This document shows positions 26,624-33,814 of a stretch of 64,000 nucleotides of DNA, piece by piece; within the stretch, counting starts at the first letter, position 1; every line of letters starts with the position of its first letter. The stretch lies in contig NZ_CP040899.1 in the NCBI RefSeq assembly GCF_006349365.1, positions 806,001 through 870,000 of the forward strand, written 5' to 3'. The position numbers were made by a program, and so were the translations under genes. The notes beneath the pieces were generated by a model that saw nothing but the letters and a program-made list of their open reading frames with translations, was not told the origin of the DNA and did no database searches. This stretch comes from Georgenia wutianyii (lineage in GTDB: Bacteria; Actinomycetota; Actinomycetes; Actinomycetales; Actinomycetaceae).

Positions 26624-27466
26624 ATGGACACCCAGCTGCAGTCGGAGATCATCGCTGCTCTCGAGGTCATCGACCCGGAGACGTTCGACGCCGCCGCGCA
26701 GGCCGAGCGCCGCATCGAGTTCCTCACCCGCTACCTCCAGGAGACCGGCGCCCGCGGGCTGGTCCTCGGGATCAGCGGCGGGGTGGACTCCACCGTGGCC
26801 GGGCGGCTGTGCCAGCTCGCCTGCGAGCGCGTGCGCGAGGCCGGCGGCGACGCCCAGTTCGTCGCGGTGCGCCTGCCCTACCGGGTCCAGAAGGACGAGG
26901 AGGACGCCGCCGCGGCCGTCGAGTTCATCGCTCCGGACGTCCTGGAGACCATCGACATCGGCCCGGCCACCGACGGCATGTGGGACCAGGTGCTCGCCTC
27001 ACGCACCCCGGTCACCGACGCCAAGGACGACTACCACAAGGGCAACGTCAAGGCCCGGATGCGGATGACCGCGCAGTACGCGATCGCCGGCGCTCGCGGC
27101 ATGCTCGTCGTCGGCACGGACCAGGCGGCAGAGGCGGTCGTCGGCTTCTACACGAAGTTCGGCGACGGCGCGGCCGACGTCACCCCGATGTTCGGCCTCC
27201 CCAAGCGCCGGGTGCGCGAGATCGGCGTGCACCTGGGCACCCCCGAGTCGCTGGTGAACAAGGTGCCCACGGCCGACCTGGAGTCCGACAAGCCGCTGCT
27301 GCCCGACGAGGAGGCGCTCGGCGTGCGCTACGACGTCGTCGACGACTACCTCGAGGGCAAGGAGGTCGCCGAGCAGGACGAGGCGACGATCGTCGGCTGG
27401 TACCGGCGCACCGCGCACAAGCGCGCCCTGCCCGTGACCCCCGACGGCTACCTCGGTCGCCCCTGA
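26624..27466 (+). CDS. nadE: Ammonia-dependent NAD+ synthetase
   Basis: This 280-residue enzyme adenylates nicotinic-acid adenine dinucleotide and amidates it with ammonia to give NAD+. The ATP-pyrophosphatase P-loop SGGVDST (about residues 46-52) is intact. Other NadE motifs follow: VRLPYRVQKDEEDA, KGNVKARMRMTAQYAIA, VVGTDQAAEAVVGFYTKFGDGAADVTP and PLFGLPKRRVREIG-like segments. There is no nitrilase domain, so it is the short ammonia-using form. It is monocistronic, and an array of 18-bp repeats begins 19 nt after its stop. Confidence 0.95.
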   Translation: MDTQLQSEIIAALEVIDPETFDAAAQAERRIEFLTRYLQETGARGLVLGISGGVDSTVAGRLCQLACERVREAGGDAQFVAVRLPYRVQKDEEDAAAAVEFIAPDVLETIDIGPATDGMWDQVLASRTPVTDAKDDYHKGNVKARMRMTAQYAIAGARGMLVVGTDQAAEAVVGFYTKFGDGAADVTPMFGLPKRRVREIGVHLGTPESLVNKVPTADLESDKPLLPDEEALGVRYDVVDDYLEGKEVAEQDEATIVGWYRRTAHKRALPVTPDGYLGRP

Positions 27467-27484
27467 CCCCACCCCCACTCCCGC

Positions 27485-27664
27485 GCGAGAGCGGTCTCCC
27501 GCGCGACAGCCGACTTCCGCGCGACAGCGGAGTTCCGCGCGAGAGCGGAGTTCGTGGCGACAGCGGAGTTCCGCTCGACAGCCGACTTCCGCTCGACAGC
27601 CGACTTCCGCGCGAGAGCGGAGTTCGTGCCGACAGCCGACTTCCGCTCGAGAGCGGAGTTCGTC
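27485..27664 (-). repeat. Array 2: ten 18-bp tandem repeats, inverted relative to array 1
   Basis: Ten 18-bp units run between nadE and the convergent DUF808 gene. On the plus strand they read GCGACAGCCGACTTCCGC-like, which is the reverse complement of the array 1 unit. G/C switches occur at the same three core positions. The leftmost unit (27485-27502) is degenerate. The rightmost unit (27647-27664) runs into the TGA of the DUF808 gene (27663-27665), so the array abuts the coding region with no gap. Confidence 0.9.
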
Positions 27665-28613
27665 AGTGCGCCTTGGCCTTGTTCCCGCGGCGCGGTACGA
27701 GGTGGAGCACGGCGACGACCAGACCGCCGACCACCAGGCCGACGACGGCAGAGGCGAGCGTGTTCACCAGCCACGTGACGAAACCGCTCAGCGCCCCGAG
27801 CCCGCCGGCGACCGCCTCCTCGAGGTGGTGCACGAGCTCGTAGGGAGCGTGCCAGCCGAGGTCGTCCACCCCGACGAGCAGGATGTGCCCGCCGACCCAG
27901 AGCATCGCGACGACGCCGACGACGGAGAGCACCGCGAGCACCTTCGGCATCCCGCGGACGAGGAGACGTCCGACGCGCTGGGAGAACGCCGCCTGGCGCT
28001 CGGCCAGGCGCAGGCCGATGTCGTCCATCTTGACGATGAGGGCGACGACGCCGTAGACGAGCGCGGTGATCCCGAGGGCGACGACGACGAGGATGAGCGC
28101 CCGGTTGAGCAGCGGCTCCTGGGCGACCTCGTTGAGCGCGATGACCATGATCTCCGCGGAGAGGATGAAGTCGGTGCGGACCGCGCCGCTCACCATCGTC
28201 TTCTCGTGGTCCACCCCCTGCGTGGCCGCCGGCCGGGCGGTGGCTTCGGCATGGTGCCCGGTGACGTACTCGTAGAGCTTCTCGGCGCCCTCGTAGCTGA
28301 GGTAGAGCCCGCCGACCATGAGGATCGGGGTGAGGAGCCACGGGAGGAACTGGCTGAGCAGGAGGATGGCCGGGAGGATGAACAGGAGCTTGTTGCGCAG
28401 CGACCCGGTGGCGATCTTCCGGATGATCGGCAGCTCGCGGTCCGCCGTGAAGCCGTGGACGTAGCGGGGCGTGACCGCCGTGTCGTCGATGACGACGCCG
28501 ACAGCCTTGGCGCTCGCTCGCCCCGCGGCGGCGCTGATGTCGTCGACCGAGGCCGCGGCGAGCTTCGCCAGCGCCGCGATGTCGTCGAGCAGGGCGGCTA
28601 GGCCACCGGCCAT
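27663..28613 (-). CDS. DUF808 family inner membrane protein (YedI-like)
   Basis: This is a 316-residue polytopic membrane protein. It has the DUF808 start MAGGLAALLDDIAALAKLAAASVDDISAAAGRASAKAVGVVIDDTAVTPRYV, the conserved DRELPIIRKIATGSLRNKLLFILPAILLLSQFLPWLLTP block and about six helices. E. coli YedI is a member; no function is established. It is bounded on both sides by 18-bp repeat arrays in opposite orientation (27485-27664 at its 3' end, 28821-28982 about 208 nt upstream of its start), which is unusual for a single gene. Confidence 0.9.
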   Translation of the reverse strand: MAGGLAALLDDIAALAKLAAASVDDISAAAGRASAKAVGVVIDDTAVTPRYVHGFTADRELPIIRKIATGSLRNKLLFILPAILLLSQFLPWLLTPILMVGGLYLSYEGAEKLYEYVTGHHAEATARPAATQGVDHEKTMVSGAVRTDFILSAEIMVIALNEVAQEPLLNRALILVVVALGITALVYGVVALIVKMDDIGLRLAERQAAFSQRVGRLLVRGMPKVLAVLSVVGVVAMLWVGGHILLVGVDDLGWHAPYELVHHLEEAVAGGLGALSGFVTWLVNTLASAVVGLVVGGLVVAVLHLVPRRGNKAKAH

Positions 28614-28820
28614 GGGATCTCACTCTCGTCCGTCCCGGCGGCCCGTGCTGCCGGGTAGGCGCAGAGCATAGAGCGTGCCACCCCACCCGGGCGCGACGTC
28701 CACCCCGAGTCGCACCAGCGGGCTGTCGCCCTGCGCCTGCGCGCATCCCCGTCGAGCGCTGGATCTCGCACTCCGCCCCGTGTGGTCGTGGCTCTATGCG
28801 TCGCGGACCGACCCCGTCAG

Positions 28821-28982
28821 GCAGAACTCCGCTGTCGGGCGGAAGTCGGCTGTCGGGCGGAAGTCGGCTGTCGGGTGGAAGTCGGCTCTCGTGCGGAAGT
28901 CGGCTGTGGGCACCAAGTCGGCTGTCGGGCGGAAGTCGGCTGTCGGGCGGAAGTCGGCTGTCGGCACCAAGTCGGCTGTCGG
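28821..28982 (+). repeat. Array 3: nine 18-bp tandem repeats, same orientation as array 1
   Basis: Nine 18-bp units (28821, 28839, ... 28965) lie between the divergent DUF808 and dehydrogenase genes. The core AAGTCGGCTGTCGG is nearly identical between units. The first six bases vary: GCGGAA in most units, GCAGAA in the first, GTGGAA in the fourth and CACCAA in the sixth and ninth. The shared core and exact 18-bp period show kinship with arrays 1 and 2. The stretch 28614-28820 shows no other feature. Confidence 0.9.
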
Positions 28983-29064
28983 TGGGGAGGGGGTTCGCGG
29001 CAGGTGATGACATTCGCCCTGTCTCCGGGTGCGGGGGCGCGGGGGGCCGGGGCAGGATGGGGCC

Positions 29065-30042
29065 GTGACAGCAGAGGCGTACTGGACGGTCGGTCCGGGA
29101 CAAGGACAGATCAGGCAGACGCCCCTCGACCCACCGGGTCCCGACGAGGTGCTCGTGCGCACCCTGTGCTCGGGGATCAGCCGCGGCACCGAGACCCTCG
29201 TCCACCGCCACGCGGTGCCCGAGTCGGTCCGCCCGCTCATGCGCGCGCCCTTCCAGGAGGGCGACCTGCCCGGGCCGGTGAAGTACGGCTACCTGTCCGT
29301 CGGTGTCGTCGAGGAGGGGCCGGACGAGCTGCGCGGGCGCCGCGTGTTCTCCCTCCACCCCCACCAGACCCGTTACGTCGTGCCCGCCACCGCCGTCGTG
29401 CCCGTGCCCGACGACGTCCCGAGCGAGCGCGCCCTGCTCGCCGGGGCCGTGGAGACCGCCGTCAACGCACTGTGGGACGCCGGGCCGCGGCTCGGGGACC
29501 GGATCGCCGTCGTCGGCCTGGGGATGATCGGGGCGTCCGTCGCCACGCTCCTCACCGGCTTCCCGCTCGCCCGGCTCCAGGTCGTCGACACCGACCCGAG
29601 CCGCCAGGAGCTGGCCGACCGGCTCGGGCTCGAGCTCGTCACGCCCGAGACCGCCGCCGGGGACTGCGACGTCGTCGTCCACTGCTCGGCGAGCGAGGCC
29701 GGGCTCGCCACCGCACTGCGCCTGGCGGGGGAGGAGGCGGAGGTGGTCGAGCTGTCCTGGTACGGCACCGACGCCCCGCGCGCCCCGCTCGGGGAGGCGT
29801 TCCACGCCCGCCGTCTCACCCTGCGGGGCAGCCAGGTCGGGGCGGTGAGCGCCGCCCGCCGCGCCCGCCGCACCACCACCGACCGGCTGCGCACCGCCCT
29901 CGACGCGCTGCGCGACCCGCGCTTCGACGCCCTGCTCAGCGGGACCAGCGACTTCGCCGACCTGCCCGAGACCATGGACGCGATCGCCTCCGGCCGCCGT
30001 CCCGCCCTGTGCCACGTCATCCGCTACCCCGAGGAGAGCTAA
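29065..30042 (+). CDS. Zinc-type alcohol dehydrogenase-like oxidoreductase
   Basis: This 325-residue member of the medium-chain dehydrogenase fold has a GroES-like domain (PLDPPGPDEVLVRTLCSGISRGTETLVHR) and a Rossmann domain with the nucleotide motif VVGLGMIGAS near residue 155. The usual catalytic and structural zinc ligands of ADH are largely absent: SRGTE replaces the standard C-H-G-T context. It belongs to the GTE-motif branch, so the chemistry may be a non-standard NAD(P)-dependent redox step. It opens a three-gene unit with a pterin-synthase-like protein and a glycosyltransferase, with no gap between stop and next start. Confidence 0.82.
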   Translation: MTAEAYWTVGPGQGQIRQTPLDPPGPDEVLVRTLCSGISRGTETLVHRHAVPESVRPLMRAPFQEGDLPGPVKYGYLSVGVVEEGPDELRGRRVFSLHPHQTRYVVPATAVVPVPDDVPSERALLAGAVETAVNALWDAGPRLGDRIAVVGLGMIGASVATLLTGFPLARLQVVDTDPSRQELADRLGLELVTPETAAGDCDVVVHCSASEAGLATALRLAGEEAEVVELSWYGTDAPRAPLGEAFHARRLTLRGSQVGAVSAARRARRTTTDRLRTALDALRDPRFDALLSGTSDFADLPETMDAIASGRRPALCHVIRYPEES

Positions 30043-30429
30043 GTGTTCAGCGTGACCGTCCGGGACCACATGATGGTCGCCCACTCCCTGCCCGACCCGT
30101 TCTTCGGGCCTGCCCAGGGTCTGCACGGCGTCACCTACGTCGTCGAGCTCACCTTCTTCCGGCCCGAGCTCGACGAGCACGGCGTGGTCATCGACATCGG
30201 CGCCGCCACCCAGCGGCTCGGTGAGGTCACCGGCGCGCTGCGCTACCGCAACCTCGACGACCTCGAGGAGTTCGCCGGGGTCGTCACGACCACCGAGGTC
30301 GTCGCCCGGCACGTGGCGCACCGGGTGGTCGAGGGCCTGGACACCACCCCGTTCACGGCCGTCGAGGTCAGGCTCCACGAGCACCCCGACGCGTGGGCCA
30401 CCTACCGTCTCGAGCTCCCCGGCCGGTAG
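30043..30429 (+). CDS. 6-pyruvoyl-tetrahydropterin synthase-like protein with altered metal site
   Basis: This 128-residue protein has the T-fold of PTPS/QueD (MFSVTVRDHMMVAHSLPDP start and YRNLDDLEEFAG, TTEVVARHVAHRV core). In PTPS and QueD a CxxxHGH motif supplies the catalytic Cys and two of three zinc His ligands. Here the segment is A-Q-G-L-H-G-V (residues 24-30), so the Cys is Ala and the second His of HGH is Val; the upstream zinc His (H14) is kept. Standard PTPS or CPH4 synthase chemistry is therefore doubtful. The GTG start directly follows the TAA of the dehydrogenase gene, with GAGGAGAG upstream. Confidence 0.85.
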   Translation: MFSVTVRDHMMVAHSLPDPFFGPAQGLHGVTYVVELTFFRPELDEHGVVIDIGAATQRLGEVTGALRYRNLDDLEEFAGVVTTTEVVARHVAHRVVEGLDTTPFTAVEVRLHEHPDAWATYRLELPGR

Positions 30430-31485
30430 GTGCCCGGGCTGCGCTTCGTCGTCCCGGCCCGTGGCGCCGCCGGGCCGAGCGGCGGTGACGTCTACGACGC
30501 CCGGCTCGCCCGCGCCTGGGACGGCGTGCACGGCCACTCCCACGTCCTCGCGCTGCCCGGCGGCTGGCCACGTCCCGGACCCGCGGAGCGCCGCGCCCTG
30601 GGCCTGGCCCTGCGGACCCCCGACACCGTCGTCCTCGACGGGCTCGTCGGCAGTGCCTGCCCGCGCGAGGTCGAGCGCGCCGTCGACGGCGGCACCCGGG
30701 TGGTGCTGCTCGTCCACCTCCCGCTGCCCGCCGAGGCCGGGCTGCCGGCCGAGGAGGCCGCGCGGCTTGCCGAGCTCGAGGCGGCCGCCGTGCGCGCGGC
30801 CTCCGACGTCGTCGCGACGAGCACGTGGGCGGCGCGCGACCTCGAGCGCCGCTACGGGCGCCGTGACGTTCTCGTAGCCGTCCCCGGGGCCGAGCAGGCG
30901 CCCCTCGCCGAGGGCAGCCGCCCGCCCCACCTGCTCGCGCTCGGGGCGCTCACGGCGGTTAAGAACCAGACCGTCCTCGTCCCGGCGCTCGCGGCGTTGC
31001 GGGACCTGCCCTGGGAGGCGACGTTCGCCGGCCCTGCCGGTGCCCAGCCGGACGTGGCCCGGGACCTGGTGCGCGCGCTCGCGGACGCGGGCCTGTCCGA
31101 CCGGGTGGCGCTGCCCGGCGCCGTCGTCGGGGACGGGCTGGCGGACCTGTGGCGGCGGACCGACCTCCTGCTCCTGCCCTCGCTCGTGGAGACCTACGGG
31201 CTGGTGGTCACCGAGGCGCTCGCCCACGGCCTGCCGGCACTCATCCCCGCCGGGACCGGGGCCGTCGAGGCGCTCACCGGCGCCGCCGGGGAGACGTGCG
31301 GGCCGGACGCCCCGGGAACGGCCGTCGACCCGACCGACCCGGCGGCGTGGGAGCGGGTGCTGCGCCGCTGGCTCACCTCCGCGCCGCTGCGGGAGGGCTG
31401 GCGGGCCGCCGCCCACGCCCGCCGCGCGCGGCTGCGGACGTGGGCGGACACCGCCGCGGACCTACGACGCGGGCTGTTCGGCTGA
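30430..31485 (+). CDS. Glycosyltransferase family 4-like protein
   Basis: This is a 351-residue GT-B fold glycosyltransferase. The N-terminal acceptor domain is short. The C-terminal donor domain carries HLLALGALTAVKNQTVLVPALAAL and the nucleotide-sugar signature LLLPSLVETYGLVVTEALAHGLPALIPAGTGAVEAL, with the E-x7-E pattern of GT4 enzymes. It starts immediately after the pterin-synthase-like gene, so the enzymes probably act on one small-molecule scaffold that is glycosylated. Its last 24 nt overlap the 3' end of the opposing RibA-RibD gene. Confidence 0.85.
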   Translation: MPGLRFVVPARGAAGPSGGDVYDARLARAWDGVHGHSHVLALPGGWPRPGPAERRALGLALRTPDTVVLDGLVGSACPREVERAVDGGTRVVLLVHLPLPAEAGLPAEEAARLAELEAAAVRAASDVVATSTWAARDLERRYGRRDVLVAVPGAEQAPLAEGSRPPHLLALGALTAVKNQTVLVPALAALRDLPWEATFAGPAGAQPDVARDLVRALADAGLSDRVALPGAVVGDGLADLWRRTDLLLLPSLVETYGLVVTEALAHGLPALIPAGTGAVEALTGAAGETCGPDAPGTAVDPTDPAAWERVLRRWLTSAPLREGWRAAAHARRARLRTWADTAADLRRGLFG

Positions 31486-32862
31486 CCGCAGCGCCCGCAG
31501 GTCCAGCTCGGTGCACACGTCCTCCCCGAGGAGGAAGCGGCGCGAGCGGGTGCGGATCGCGTCGGCCAGCAGGTCCGAGCCGACGAACCGCAGGCCGGGG
31601 ACGCCGTCGCCGATGAGCACCGGCGCGACGGTGAGGTAGAGGCGGTCGAGCACGCCGGCGGCGAGGAACGCCGAGACCACCCGGCCCCCGCCCTCGACGA
31701 GCACCCGGCCCAGCCCTCGCTCGCGCAGGAGCGTGAGCACGCGGTCCGGAACGGCCGGGCCGTCGTCGTCGAGCCGGACGACGTCGACGTGCGCCGCGAG
31801 GTCGCGCGGCACCGTCGCCGAGGGGCCGACGAGCCAGAGCGTGGGCGCGGCGCCGTCGGTGAGCACGTGGGAGGTGAGCGGCGTGCGGGCGGAGGGGTCG
31901 AGGACGACGCGCACCGGGTTGTGCCCGGGTACCGCGCGCACCGTGAGGCGCGGATCGTCAGCCGTCACCGTCCCCACCCCGACGACGACGGCGTCGACCA
32001 GCGCCCGCAGCCGGTGCAGGTGCTCACGGTCGGCGTCGCCGGTGACGAACTCCGCGTCACCGGTGCGCGAGGCGATGAAGCCGTCCAGGCTCTGTCCGAG
32101 CTGGCCGATGACGTAGTCCGTACCGAGCGCGACGAGCGGGCCGTACCGGTCGACGAGCTCCTGGTCGGCGTCGTGCGGGCCGCTCGCCGGCACCGTCCCT
32201 CCGAGCAGCGACTGCCACGAGTCGTCGGCGGCGGGCCGGTCGTGCCGCATCCGCTCGCGCTTGGTGGTGAGGTAGAACTCGTTCTGCGGGTGCGGGGGGA
32301 TGATGAGGCTCACCCGCTGGGTGACCTCGATGCCGAGGTCGGTGAGCGCCTCCGCCTTCGCGGGGTTGGAGGACAGCAGGCGCACCTGCTGCACGCCGAG
32401 GTCGCGCAGGATGTCCGCGGACTGGTCGTAGCTCCGGGCGTCGGCGCTGTGCCCGAGGGCGAGGTTGGCGTCGACGGTGTCCGCCCCGGCGTCCTGCAAC
32501 GCGTAGGCGCGCAGCTTCTCCAGCAGGCCGATGCCGCGTCCCTCGTGGCCGCGGACGTAGATGACCGCGCCCTCGCCCTCGGCAGCGACCGCCGCGAGGG
32601 CGGCGTCGAGCTGTTCACCGCAGTCGCACCGCCACGACCCGAACGCGTCGCCGGTGAGGCACTCGGAGTGGACCCGCACGAGCGGGGCAGTGGCCGGCGG
32701 CCCGGTGAGACCGCGGACGAGCGCGACGTGTGTCGTGCCGTTGCCCTCGCGGTAGCCGATCATCCGGAAAGGGCCGTGCCGGGTGGGCAGGACCGTCTCC
32801 ACCTCCCGCTCGACGACGGGCAGGGCGATGTCGTTGGGGGCGCGTTCCTCGAGCTGAGACAT
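31462..32862 (-). CDS. GTP cyclohydrolase II fused to RibD-type reductase domain
   Basis: This 466-residue fusion has RibA (GTP to 2,5-diamino-6-ribosylamino-pyrimidinone phosphate plus formate) at residues 15-215. Zinc ligands are C68, C79 and C81 (HSECLTGD...RCDCG), and RGHEGRGIGL is at 105-113. Y120 occupies the position that is Met in the formyl-retaining Streptomyces paralogue SCO6655. Residues about 250-460 form a RibD_C/dihydrofolate-reductase-like domain (IGQLGQSLDGFIAS; VLVEGGGRVVSAFL). No lumazine or riboflavin synthase genes are nearby. It converges on, and overlaps, the glycosyltransferase gene. The start is ATG 32862; GTG 32898 is an alternative. Confidence 0.88.
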   Translation of the reverse strand: MSQLEERAPNDIALPVVEREVETVLPTRHGPFRMIGYREGNGTTHVALVRGLTGPPATAPLVRVHSECLTGDAFGSWRCDCGEQLDAALAAVAAEGEGAVIYVRGHEGRGIGLLEKLRAYALQDAGADTVDANLALGHSADARSYDQSADILRDLGVQQVRLLSSNPAKAEALTDLGIEVTQRVSLIIPPHPQNEFYLTTKRERMRHDRPAADDSWQSLLGGTVPASGPHDADQELVDRYGPLVALGTDYVIGQLGQSLDGFIASRTGDAEFVTGDADREHLHRLRALVDAVVVGVGTVTADDPRLTVRAVPGHNPVRVVLDPSARTPLTSHVLTDGAAPTLWLVGPSATVPRDLAAHVDVVRLDDDGPAVPDRVLTLLRERGLGRVLVEGGGRVVSAFLAAGVLDRLYLTVAPVLIGDGVPGLRFVGSDLLADAIRTRSRRFLLGEDVCTELDLRALRSAEQPAS

Positions 32863-32908
32863 AGGGGAGATTCTTCCCGTGACGCGGCGTTCGGCCACTC
32901 GGAAATCG

Positions 32909-33586
32909 TCAGACGGCCACTCCTGTGAGGTCGGCCACGACGGCGACGGCTCCGGCGGCGATCAGCTCGGCGCGCCGCTCGGTGCTGTCCGAGAGTCCGA
33001 TGCACGGCATGCCGGCCGCCGTCGCCGCCTCGACGTCGGAGGTGCTGTCACCGACCATGACGGTCTCGTCGGGGTGGACCCCGGCGTCACGGGCCGCCGC
33101 GAGCAGCATGTCCGGCGCCGGCTTGAGCCGTTCCGGGGCCGCAGGGTCGCGCCCGTGGACGGCGAGGGCGGCGAGCAGCGGACCACCGTGGGCGAGGACG
33201 GCGCGCACCGCCTCGGGGGCGTTGTTCGTCACGACGGCGACGGCCGTGCCCCGCTCCCGGCACCGCGCGACGAAGGACGCCGCCGCCTCGACCGGCCGGG
33301 CCGAGCGGGCGGCCGCGACCTCCTGGGCGGTGCACCACCGCTCGACCTCGCGGGCGACCGCCGGGTCGCGTCGGGAGAGGAGGCGCAGGAGCTGGACGTG
33401 GTCGGTCTGCCCGGTGAGCTCGTCGTCGGGCGCGAGGCCGAGGGCGACGGCGAGGTCGAGCGCCCCGGCCGACACCCGGAGGAACTCCTCGCCGGGCAGG
33501 AGGCGGGTGACCGGGCCGTCGAAGTCGAGCACGACGAGCCGGCGGGTGTGCAGCAGCGCCCGCGCGGCGCCGGGGTCCTCGGTCAT
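32909..33586 (-). CDS. HAD family hydrolase
   Basis: This is a 225-residue haloacid-dehalogenase-type phosphatase. Motif I is VLDFDGPV (nucleophile D21), motif II VVTNNAPEAV, motif III K in RLKPAPDM, and motif IV GDSTSDVEAA. The helical cap at residues 30-100 is of the C1 type found in phosphoglycolate phosphatase-like enzymes. The substrate is unknown, and the proximity to ribA suggests but does not show a nucleotide or flavin link. The ATG lies 7 nt after TAGCAT on the minus strand. Confidence 0.85.
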   Translation of the reverse strand: MTEDPGAARALLHTRRLVVLDFDGPVTRLLPGEEFLRVSAGALDLAVALGLAPDDELTGQTDHVQLLRLLSRRDPAVAREVERWCTAQEVAAARSARPVEAAASFVARCRERGTAVAVVTNNAPEAVRAVLAHGGPLLAALAVHGRDPAAPERLKPAPDMLLAAARDAGVHPDETVMVGDSTSDVEAATAAGMPCIGLSDSTERRAELIAAGAVAVVADLTGVAV

Positions 33587-33593
33587 CCGCCCG

Positions 33594-33599
33594 ATGCTA
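33594..33599 (-). promoter_or_regulatory. Probable -10 box TAGCAT (leaderless HAD gene)
   Basis: On the minus strand TAGCAT ends 7 nt before the ATG at 33586, with no ribosome-binding site. Confidence 0.5.
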
Positions 33600-33629
33600 C
33601 GGGCGGCACCGCGAGCGCGGGGGACGAGA

Positions 33630-33657
33630 AACGGCCCCGGCAGGAGCCGGGGCCGTT
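33630..33657 (-). terminator. Hairpin terminator after tRNA-His
   Basis: A perfect 12-bp stem (33630-33641 with 33646-33657, loop AGGA) begins 10 nt beyond the tRNA 3' end. On the minus strand it is followed by TCTCG, a short T-containing tail. Confidence 0.8.
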
Positions 33658-33667
33658 CCACTACTGG

Positions 33668-33741
33668 GGTGAGTGACGGGACTTGAACCCGCGACATCCG
33701 CGACCACAACGCGGCGCTCTACCAGCTGAGCTACACCCACC
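33668..33741 (-). tRNA. tRNA-His (anticodon GUG)
   Basis: On the minus strand the acceptor GTGGGTG pairs with CACTCAC with one G-U. The anticodon stem CCGCG/CGCGG encloses TTGTGGT (anticodon GTG), and the T-loop is GGTTCAAGTCC. The discriminator is C and the encoded G at 33741 supplies G-1, both identity elements of histidine tRNA. CCA is not encoded. Confidence 0.95.
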
Positions 33742-33814
33742 ATGCGCGCCCTTGTGGGGCGCGGCAGTGTCACACTCTAGCCGCTCGCCCGCCCCGGTGT
33801 GGAATCCGCGCGCC

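Noticed and set aside
27448..31416. A 1322-codon leftward frame across nadE repeats, the dehydrogenase, pterin-like and glycosyltransferase genes.
   Set aside because: It is the antisense of well-supported rightward genes; its apparent repeats (RKSAVG-like) come from the 18-bp arrays.
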